DNA from: Gadus chalcogrammus
Taxonomy: Eukaryota > Chordata > Actinopteri > Gadiformes > Gadidae
DNA: 64,000 bases
NCBI RefSeq assembly: GCF_026213295.1
Contig: NC_079426.1
Span: forward strand, 24,524,320-24,588,319
Reading direction: 5' to 3'
Both the position numbers and the translations under genes were made by a program. Under the pieces are notes generated by a model. It saw nothing but the letters and a program-made list of their open reading frames with translations, was not told the DNA's origin and made no database searches. Within the stretch, counting starts at the first letter, position 1, and the number at the start of each line of letters is the position of its first letter. Positions 15,742 through 64,000 of this stretch are shown here, in pieces.

Positions 15742-16155
15742 ACCTAATAGGATCTACCTCATAGTCCCTAATATAATCTACCAAATAGTCCTCATAGGTG
15801 CTAATCGAGATAATTCAATAACCACAACGACAGTTGATCAAGTTGAAACGTTTACTGAACATTAGCATATGACATGCACAACCATGGCTGCCGCCATTAT
15901 TCCCCGATAGAACAGCAAGCATCACAAACTGCGCACGCGCAGTAGATAACATGCAACTTAACAATAGGATCCACCTAATAGTCCTAATAGGATCTACATC
16001 ATAGTCCCTAATAGGATTTACCTCATAGTCCCCATAGGATCTACCTCATAGTCCTCATCCTAAAGGATCTACCTCATAATCCTCATAGTCCCTACTAGGA
16101 TCTATTTATTCGTCCTCATAGTTCATAATTGGAACAAACTCATAGTTCCTAATGT
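15742..16155. repeat. 24-bp minisatellite, blocks 2 and 3
   Basis: CCTAATAGGATCTACCTCAT-AGTC units at 15742-15800 and 15961-16155, separated by 160 bp of unrelated sequence. Same monomer as the block at 14121 but diverged (GGATC for GGAAC). Confidence 0.8.
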
Positions 16156-17433
16156 ACTTCCTCAACATATGTCTTTCCTCCTCATGGCAGTAGGGCAAAC
16201 CCTGCCTAGTTCATGGCCTGCAGCACACAGGGGAACAGAGGCAGAGTCGTGTGGTGTATCAGTTTCCTCATTCAGAGAGCAGTGAGGATACTGATCAATG
16301 TAGGCCTTGTGTGTTTGGGGAAAGCTGACAGATGGAGCAAAACAATGCCGCTTTTGGTGGGTTCTGTACGTCATCCACTGATTGTATAGTGGTTATATCC
16401 CGTGTTTGTTTAGGGCCGGTGTTTTAATATGGACAGGTTTAATGGTTTTGAGTTTAAGGTTAAATCTATTCATTTATTTTCTCTGCATATGCTACTAGAT
16501 GTTTTTAGGTCATATCCTTGTTTTGTGCGTTTATTTCAAAGATGGAATGTCATCAACTCTTCCTCTGATCTAACCAGAAGTCAGTCCAATAAGTGTTAAT
16601 GCTCTAAACCTGGACTGGATTTTTCTGGATGTGTTTCTGTGTGTTTGTATATGTGGGGGTAAATCTCAGCTAAATCTCACAGTTTCACAGATTCCAGTAT
16701 TTAGGGTTAGTAGAGATTACAGTGCAGTCGGCTACATGTTGGATACAACGTCAGCAATGTCCTTTCGACAGTGCTCTCGCTGTGCTGCTGTTTCCTCAGG
16801 TTAGAACGCAATGGAGATGTTTCACACAAACATGGCTCTTCTTTTCTGCCCCTACACAATCCATCCCATGAGGCCAGTGCTTTGTGGAGGAGTGTAGTGG
16901 TGCATGCTGCACTGGCCCTCCCTCCTCCTACTACCTCTTGAAGCCATCACTTGAACTCTCTGCCCATACGCTCACACTGTGTCTGGTTATGTCTGCCATC
17001 ATGAGTCCCCTCATCGCCTGCTCGGTGGAGGAGGGCCGCTTGTTTCCGCTTGTTCCCATGAGGCGTTTGATTGTATTGGTAGATTATAGATGTCAAGTTA
17101 AGATAATATAATATTATGTGTTGGATGATGGAGAGAGGGTGTAAATGTTGCTACTCCGGGAGTGAGCAAGGCGATGGAGAGACTAACGAAAGCTTAGGCA
17201 CACGGCGAGTGAACTGCTCCATAGGATAAATTGCCGGCCAACCGCTCTATCGGAGCCTTCTCTCGGAGGGACGCTAAAGTGTGTTGCATAGCGACCGTCG
17301 ATGCATAGCGGCAGCCAGGAGGGACTACTTTTTTGTATTCTTTAACAAAACGGCTACTTTGACTTTCTTTGTTTCTTTTAAATGTAGTGTGTCTATGACT
17401 TTCGTTTCGCCATAACAGTAACCGTTGTATAAA
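16156..17433. other. intron-like DNA, nothing recognised
   Basis: No exon-like segment with splice borders. The small ORFs here lack codon bias or known motifs. Confidence 0.45.
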
Positions 17434-17572
17434 AGCAATAGATCAATTCAGTCAGTGGCATGTGCTCATTATACCACTGTGAAGGGGGTCGCCGCTGCGC
17501 GTCGGGGCCGGACAACGCCCCTTAACAGTGGTATAATGAGCACATACCACAGCCTGGCGTGATCTATTGTTT
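17434..17572. repeat. foldback element, about 45-bp imperfect inverted arms
   Basis: Outer arms CAATAGATCA / TGATCTATTG. Inner arms TGTGCTCATTATACCACTGT and its exact inverse at 17524-17544. GC-rich loop of about 43 bp (17481-17523). It looks like a MITE. It ends 246 bp before the first visible ccdc88a exon. Confidence 0.8.
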
Positions 17573-17818
17573 AAATATGTATGATCATAATGGCTGGTTT
17601 CCCTTCCTTATGTGAAGGTTTTTTTCAGGTTTAGCAGTATTTTGGTTCAGATTTCTTTGTATCTTTTTAGTTTTTTTTCATGGAATTATCAATTTAAGGA
17701 TTTTTGTTCATAGCCTCATCCTGCTGCTGTTAGGCTCATCATGCTAGTGCTTTTCATTGAAGAAGAAAGTGTGTGTTGAGCATGCCATCTGTGTTTACAT
17801 TATGTGTTTGTGTAACAG

Positions 17819-57224
<39,406 letters not shown>

Positions 57225-57560
57225 GTGTGTGTACATACGTAGCCGGTACACAGGCTCTATTTTTCTTATTTTGCCGATGGTTTCATTCCCATCATATTTT
57301 GTGAATTACCTTAATCGTATTGTATTTTTCTTTTATTTTAAGGCCCTTTTTTTTTGTTTCTAAAATACAGAAAATATCATATAAGCTCTGCAGGCTCTGT
57401 GTAGGGTATGAATAGCAGTTTGGTGGTGGAAATGGCGAAACAATCCATTAGTGTTTCGGTTTTCTCTTTTTCATTTTCAAAAATCACCACAATGCAGGAA
57501 ATGAAGGGTTCAGCGCTTAAATTTGTGCGACAGACGATCACAATCTCAATAGAAGCACAA
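57225..57560. other. ccdc88a intron, nothing recognised
   Basis: AT-rich with a T-run at 57344-57355. Confidence 0.5.
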
Positions 57561-57704
57561 AACTAGGACTTCCGGCTTGGCGATACGAGATGTAGGTCGC
57601 GTCGTCTTGAGCTCCTGCAGATTTATTTATTTTTTCAATTTCAAGGCAGTAGAAAATAGTTAGAAAATAGTAGTAGAAAATTTGGTTTATTTTCTACTAC
57701 TTTC

Positions 57705-58499
57705 ATGTCGCCTAAGGCGAAAAAAGGGAAGAACAGTATTACGCCTCACCTGCGGCCTGTTGCGCGCCCTCGGTCCCCGACCCCTCCTGAATCTCCTCCC
57801 CCGCGGAGTCTACCGCCGAAAACTATGGACGTGACCTCGATCAGAAATTAGCTTTTGTCTGCTCTTCGTCTCGATGTCGCGGCAATGTTTAAAGCTGAGC
57901 TCCGGGAAGCCTTGGCTGAGACCCTCAGTTTAAAACCGAGCTGCTAGCCTTTAAAACTGAGCTTTCCTCCAGTCTGTCCGCTGTCCGGCAGGACGTTGCT
58001 TGCTTGAAGAGCACCGTAGCTGAAGTCGAGCTGTCCCTCTCTACATGCACTGATGACATCGTGGCCCTCAGGGCTAAAGTGGAGCACTTGACACAGGAGG
58101 CGGCTAAGATGGAGGATAAGTGTGATGACTTGGAGTCCCGATCGCGCCGCCAGAACATCCGTATCATCGGTGTCCCGGAGGACGACCCTAACTCGGCATC
58201 AGCGGCTAACGTTTCCAAGCTATTGATGGAGGCTTTCTCACTCGATCCTCAGAAAGGCGAGAGAGTTACAACGGATTACTCTGCGCAACATGTCCATCTC
58301 CGTGTTCCCGGACTATACCCCCAAGACGGCCCGGAGTCGCGCAGCCTTTACCGAGGTTCGGCACCTCCTACGAGCCATCGATGGAGTCAGGTTTGGCATC
58401 CTCTTTCCTGCACGACTTCGCATCACCTACGCAGGTGTACAGCGCGACTTCACTTCCCCAGAGGAGGCTAAGGCATTTATTAAAACACTGAATAAATAG
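57705..58499 (+). pseudogene. L1 ORF1 (RNA-binding coiled-coil protein), broken
   Basis: ATG at 57705 begins a basic, Pro-rich N-terminus (MSPKAKKGKN...) stopped at 57850. Coiled coil about 58004-58130. Then the RRM-type block RRQNIRIIGVPEDD, and after a frameshift near 58270 the C-terminal domain ISVFPDYTPKTARSRAAF, LLRAIDGVRFGILFPARLRI, ending at 58499. ORF1 proteins coat LINE RNA. Confidence 0.8.
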
Positions 58500-58696
58500 A
58501 GTCCCGTATCGTGCTATCCTTTGCTCCGGTCCTCCTTTTCCAGTTCTGGTGAGTTGTAAAATTACTTTTTCCCTGTAACTATTTTAAGCCTCCAGCTGTC
58601 ACCTAATATTTTTGTTTATGTTAGACGACTTTGATTTTTGTCCAACTCCACTTATGTACGTTTGGTGACTTTTCTAGCTGTACTGTTTATATTTAG

Positions 58697-59562
58697 GGGT
58701 CCAAGCCAACAGGTTGGATCCCTATTGTTTTTGTAAGGATTTTTCTTTTTATTATTCCAGCAATAAAAGTGTGCCCACAGCCCAAACCGTAAATGGTGCC
58801 GACACGCCAATTGCATGACTTGATCCAGGTACGTGAAGACTATGCAGACGACAAAATCCAGACCTGCCGGCCACTAGGTGGCGCTATACCAAGGAATACG
58901 TGTTTGGGGCTATAACTCCCACACCGAACCTCCAACAGTCCAAAACGTTATACCAACAGATGCACTGGAGTCTGCTGCATCTTTTGGCATAGGCCACGCC
59001 CATTTGCGTGGCCTATGCCATGCATAGGCCGAAAAATCGCGAAAACCGCAAAACTGTTTTTTCCCTACTCCTCCCACATTTCTTGACCAATCGACACCAA
59101 ACTTTGCACACGACATCTTCAGACGCACACGCAAAGAATGCATGGAACACTTTTTTGATGCGCCCTCGACGACGAAACGGTATCGTTTTGAATATTGGTT
59201 TATTAGCTAAATTAGACGTGGAATATCAAAAATCCAAAGAAATCCAAAATTAGACATCGGATCGAGTCCAAATTTTACACACATGTTGGTGCTAACCTTA
59301 ATGTCGTTCGATAAAAATTTCGGAAAATTTCGCAATTAGGGGGCGCAATAAACGAGGAAATTGTATATCTTCTACAAAATTTCGCCGCGAAAACGCTACA
59401 CTGACTTCTCGCTACTCCTACCACAGTCAAATACTTTGTATTCAGGGTAGCGTTTTAAACACATGCTTTGCGTTGTGCCGGCGAAACGCACATTTCTTGT
59501 CGCGTTGTGCCGGCGAAATGCACACTTCTTGGACCCCTGCATAACTGCTTGCAGTTCTAGTT
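58697..59562 (+). mobile_element. hairpin-ended repeat family, copy B, inside the L1
   Basis: Starts AGGGGTCCAAGCCAACAGG, with the TTGGATCCCT partner. Ends CTTGGACCCCTGCATAACTG and then TGCAGTTCTAG. A GCGTTGTGCCGGCGAAA tandem pair lies near the 3' end. Nearly identical to copy A over long stretches, in opposite orientation in the window. Confidence 0.85.
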
Positions 59563-59794
59563 TATTTTTATTTTTTTTATATTTTTGTATCTGTTTGAAG
59601 TTGATAACAATAGCCTACTTAGGTTTGTGTCCCAATATGTTCCCCCTAAAAAGGAAATGTATATAAACCACATGCCACTACCCTTATTATTTTTATCGTA
59701 TTCTTTTCCATCACAGAAACTGGTGGGTGGGTGTAAATGCATGTATAAACGTTTCCTAGATGTATAGTCTGTGGGAACATGCATATTTTTATTA

Positions 59795-60823
59795 GGGGTC
59801 CAAGCCAACAGGTTGGATCCCTATTGTTTTTGTAAGGATTATTCCTATTATTATTATTATTATTCCAGCACTAAAAGTGTGCCCACAGCCCAAACCGTAA
59901 ATGGTGCCGACACGCCAATTGCATGACTAGATCCAGGTCCCTGAGTTCTAGGCAGACGACAAAATCCAGACACGCCGGCCACTAGGTGGCGCTATACCAA
60001 GGAATACGCGTTTGGGGCTATAACTCCCACACCGAACCTCCCACATTCAAAAACTTGTACCCACATATTCACTGGAGTCTGTTGCATCTTTTGGCATAGG
60101 CCACGCCCATTTGCGTCCATAATTTTTTTTCGCAAAATCGCGAAAACCGCAAAACTGCCTTTTCCCTACTCCTCCCACATTTCTTGACCAATTCACACAA
60201 AACTTGGCACACGATATCTTCAGACGCACACAAAAAGAAGGCATGGAACACTTTTTTGATCCGACCTTCGATGACGAAACGGTAGCATTTTCAATATTTG
60301 TTTATTAGCTAAGTTTGACATCGGACCAAATTTTACACACATGTTGGTGCTAACCTCTACAGCATACGATAAAAAATTCGGAAAATTACGCCCTCAGGGG
60401 GCGCAATAAAATACGAAATTGTATATCTTCTAATTGGCCCAAGGAATGTTCTTCAAACTATAAGGGAACCATCAAGGGGCAAACCCGAGTCTATATAAAA
60501 AATATGGCAAAGAATTATTAATGTGGGCGGGAGTTATTTGGCAAAGGAAAATTGTCTTTGGAAAATTTCGCCAACAGGGCGGCACCAAAAAACGACGACA
60601 TTGTATATCTCCTATTTGGCCAATGGAATGTTCTGAAAACGCGTTTTAGGCTATAACTCCCACACCGAAGCTCCCACAGTCAAAACCTTTATATCCACAG
60701 GTTCACGGTAGCGTTTTGAACACATGCTTCGCGTTGTGCCGGCGAAACGCACCTTTCTTGTCGCGTTGTGCCGGCGAAATGCACACTTCTTGGACCCCTG
60801 CATAACTGCTTGCAGTTCTAGTT
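59795..60823 (+). mobile_element. hairpin-ended repeat family, copy C, inside the L1
   Basis: Same ends as copy B. About 160 bp longer because a segment containing GGCTATAACTCCCACACCGA is present twice (60016 and 60650). More diverged than A and B. L1 sequence of 230 bp separates it from copy B, so the insertions are independent, or one was duplicated with its flank. Confidence 0.85.
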
Positions 60824-61215
60824 TATTTTATTTTTGTACAATCTAATTTTCAGTTCTGCTGTGCCAATGCACCATAGTTATTTCAAGTGCCTTATGTTTA
60901 ATATTCAATGTTTAGAGTTAATGCTCTGCAGAGTTCTAGTTAGTTCTAGCTTATAAGTCGAAAGCTTCATTTTGAAGATGGCTCCTGTCGGAGTCTGCAC
61001 TGCTGCTCCCATCGTTTGGGGATGGGTTCAATTGATATGCGGGGGGGGGGAGGGGGGGGTTGTGGTTTTTTTCTGTGTTATGTCTCTGTATCATTACTTG
61101 TGTTTTTTTTTTTATTATTATTTTTGTATTATTATTATTATTTTTATTTTTTTTGCCCTGGGGGATCTCCTCTTTTCATCTACCTTCTCCATTCCTGATA
61201 CAATGCAACCTTTAG

Positions 61216-64000
61216 ATGATTAATACAACTTGCCCAAACTCAGACAATGGATCCACTACTAGATTTTTAAGCTGGAATGTGAGAGGTCTGAATAGCCCCA
61301 TCAAACGATCGAAAGTACTTTCTCATTTGAAGAGACTGAATGCCGACATAGTATTCTTACAAGAAACGCATTTACGTGATAGGGATCATGTTAGACTTAA
61401 GAGTCCATGGGTTAGTGATGTCTTTCACTCAACTTTTGATTCGAAAGCTAGAGGGGTAGCTATTTTGGTTAATAAAAGGGTACATTTTACCGCTTCTAAG
61501 GTCATAGCTGATAAAAATGGGAGATATATGATTGTTGCAGGCCTTATATACCAGAATCCGGTTTTATTAGTAAACATTTATGCTCCAAATTTTGATAACC
61601 CAGATTTTACAAATAGATTATTTGCCACCCTGCCTTTCCTAGACACCCATCTTTTAATTCTTGCTGGGGACCTGAACTGTGTTATGAATCCAACACTGGA
61701 CCGCTCTAGTCCACGTACTCTCAACCAATCTTCCATGTCTAAATCAATTTCTGATTTTATGCTCCAAAATGGGTTTGTAGACGCTTGGAGATTTCATAAT
61801 CCCCAAACCAAAGCATATTATTTTTTCTCCCAAATCCATCAATCCTATTCCCGCATTGATTATTTTTTTGTTGATGGTTCCCTGCTCTCCAAAGTGACCT
61901 CCTCCGAGTATCATTCAATTGTTATATCTGATCATGCTCCCCTTAGTCTCAACATACAGCTTTCGGGCCAACCCCGTTTCTCCTCACCCTGGAGATTTAA
62001 CACTTTGCTTCTGTCTGATGATGCATTCAACACCTTTATATTGTCCTCAATTGATGACTTTATAACTATTAACAAAGATGACTGTCTCTTATTCATTATT
62101 ATGGGAGTCGCTCAAAGCCTATTTGCGTGGTCAAATTATTTCTTACTCAGCTCATCGCAATAATACCCGTAAGGCTAGGCTAAATTAACTCCTAATTAAA
62201 ATCCGGGATATTGATGGACAAAATGCTATTAACCCATCCCAGAGTTTAGTAAAACAGAGATATGATCTGCAGGCAGAGTTGGACCTCCTTACAACAAGCG
62301 ACGCTGAGCGACTTTTAGTACGTTCTCGTGCTACTTATTATGAGCATGGTGATAAGCTTAGTAGGCTCCTGTCTCATCAATTGAAACGTCAAACTACTTC
62401 CCGATTAATACCACAAATTAAAGATTCCTCTGGCGCACTTGTCTCTGATCCCACTTCTATAAATGACATCTTTAGGGATTTCTATTTCTCCCTTTATGAA
62501 TCAGAATCATCATCAGACACGACAGAAATGACTTCTTTCCTCCAGAATCTTGATATCCCCAAAGTTGATCCCATTACTGCTAATGAGCTTGATGTACCTT
62601 TAAATGTGGAAGAAATTAAATCCTCTATCAAAGCCATGCAAAACAATAAATCACCCGGCCCGATGGATTCCCAGTTGAATTTTTTAAGAAATGTATTAAT
62701 AAGCTGGCTCCTCTCCTCAACTCTGTTTTTAACGAGTCCCTAGAACGTGGTTCATTGCCCCCCACTTTAACCCAAGCGTCCATATCCCTTCTTTTGAAGA
62801 AAGGAAAAGACCCTGTTTCTTGTGCCTCGTACAGGCCTCTGTCACTTCTTGATGTTGATGTTAAGATTTTAGCTAAAACCTTAGCAACTCGTCTTGAAAA
62901 GATTCTTCTTATCATCATATCGGAGGAACAGAATGGCTTCATCAAAGGGCGCCAGCTGTTTTTCAATGTCCGAACACTTTTAAATGTAATTTTCTCTGGT
63001 CATTCCGCCTCAACGCCCGAAGTTGTTATTTCGCCCGATGCTGAGAAAGCATTTGATCGGGTAGAATGGCGATATCTTTTTGAAGTTCTACAACAGTTTG
63101 GCCTGGGGAACAGGTTTATTTATTGGATTTGACTTCTGTATACCAACCCTCAAGCAAGTGTCCAAACAAATAATTCCCGTTCTAAATATTTCACATTATC
63201 ACGTGGTACTAGACAGGGCTGTCCCCTCTCCCCCTTACTTTTCGCTTTGGCCATAGAGCCCCTCTCCATTGCTTTAAGATCTCTCCCCCACTTTCACGGC
63301 ATTCCTCGTTCTGGCATTGACTTAAAATTGTCTCTCTATGCTGACGACCTTCTTTTGTATATATCGGACCCCCTGACTACTATTCCGCCAATTTTATCAC
63401 TACTGGAGAGATTTGGGTCTTTCTCAGGTTATAAAGTTAATCTACTTAAAAGTGAATGCTATCCTATAAACACCCTAGCTTTACAACTCCAACAGTCCGA
63501 TATTCCTTTTAAGCTCAGCCCCTCTGGGTTTAAATATTTAGGGATTAATGTGACCCGCACCTTGCCTTCTCTCTATTCTGCCAATTATGTCCCTTTGGTT
63601 ACCCTGCTTGGACTAGATTTCAAGCAGTGGAATTCTCTTCCTCTGTCATTGATAGGTAGGATTAATGTGGTAAAAATGAATGTCTTGCCAAGATTTCTTT
63701 TTCTTTTTCAGTGCACTCCTTTATTTTTGCCTAAAAAGTTTTTTAAGTCATTGGATGAGACTATTACTTCCTTCTTGTGGGGAGGTAAGACTCCCAGGGT
63801 AAAAAAGTCTCTACTGCAAAAATTCACATCTGACGGTGGTCTTGCCTTACCAAATTTTCTTCTATATTATTGATCAGCGCAAATACATAAATTAACTTAT
63901 TGGCTTCATTCTCCCGATCTATTATGGTGTAAGCTTGAGACCCAGTCGTGTTTCTCCTCTACACTACCGGCTTTACTCACATCTGCATTGCCCATTAACC
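61216..64000 (+). pseudogene. L1 ORF2 (endonuclease and reverse transcriptase), broken, partial
   Basis: The endonuclease (61216-62163) has FLSWNVRGLNSPIKRSKV, VFLQETHLRD, AGDLNCV, SRIDYFFVDGSL and ISDHAPL: all the APE catalytic blocks. The RT follows in several frames: NNKSPGP (62640), SYRPLSLLDVDVKILAKTLA, EEQNGFIKGRQ, SPDAEKAFDRVEW (the Leu before DAEKAFD is replaced), a TGA at 63130, then GTRQGCPLSPLLF, and the active-site LYADDLLLY (63337-63363), then GYKVN and LWGGKTPR. Frame breaks near 62090, 62655 and 63130, and a stop at 63871, make it inactive. Confidence 0.88.

Larger units (their letters stand above)
57560..64000 (+). mobile_element. L1-type LINE, interrupted twice, running off the window
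   Basis: ORF1-like (57705-58499) and ORF2-like (61216 to the edge) regions lie in the same orientation with the order and spacing of one L1/Tx1-type element, once two insertions of the hairpin-ended repeat (58697-59562, 59795-60823) are removed. The start near 57560 (ACTTCCGGCTTGGCG) is approximate. The 3' end is outside. Sense orientation relative to ccdc88a. Confidence 0.85.

Overview
This is a 64 kb piece of a repeat-rich vertebrate nuclear genome, almost certainly a teleost fish. Evidence: a spliced, GC-rich, coiled-coil vertebrate gene; a tRNA-derived SINE with the usual fish tail; an L2-type LINE ending in the fish GGCAAGGCAAGGCAACTTTA tail; many hAT, PIF/Harbinger and TTAA-type DNA elements; and eight AC/GT arrays each longer than about 110 bp. 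That AC density recalls cod-like fishes, but the species cannot be proved from this sequence. The 100 N at 35259-35358 mark an assembly gap.

One host gene runs through the window on the + strand: ccdc88a (girdin/GIV). Sixteen coding exons with canonical AG/GT borders are readable, in two blocks (five at 17819-31079, eleven at 40603-57224), 2605 coding bases in all. They cover the end of the N-terminal Hook-like domain and much of the long coiled coil. The first exons lie left of the window and the C-terminal half lies right of it. Coding for roughly 240 residues is absent between the blocks. That interval holds the assembly gap, and joining the two flanking exons directly gives an immediate stop, so the missing exons are probably in the gap.

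Everything else is intronic mobile or repetitive DNA. 1-17.8 kb: a damaged LINE (minus strand), a 4.7 kb hAT element that has swallowed an L2 LINE that has itself swallowed a hAT MITE (both hAT-type elements have 8-bp target duplications), a three-copy repeat family with hairpin ends (copy A), and 24-bp minisatellite blocks. 17.9-27.9 kb: a SINE, a Harbinger-like MITE, a perfect 35-bp palindrome. 31.8-35.3 kb: a nearly intact two-exon THAP-domain transposase gene (Kolobok-like), broken only by one base in a run of A. 35.4-40.6 kb: a hAT MITE and a long-TIR foldback element. 43-51 kb: minisatellites and dinucleotide arrays touching girdin splice sites, a cluster of hAT ends around a TTAA element, and a hAT element inserted into a CATA array. 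53-57 kb: two Harbinger-type elements, one with a decayed HARBI1-like transposase. 57.6-64 kb: a decayed L1-type LINE (+ strand) whose two ORFs are separated by two insertions of the hairpin-ended repeat.

The most unusual observations are the tandem repeats built on splice junctions of ccdc88a, including a 58-bp minisatellite that copies a 5' splice site three times. Next come the missing exons at the gap, the near-intact THAP transposase, and the hairpin-ended repeat family.
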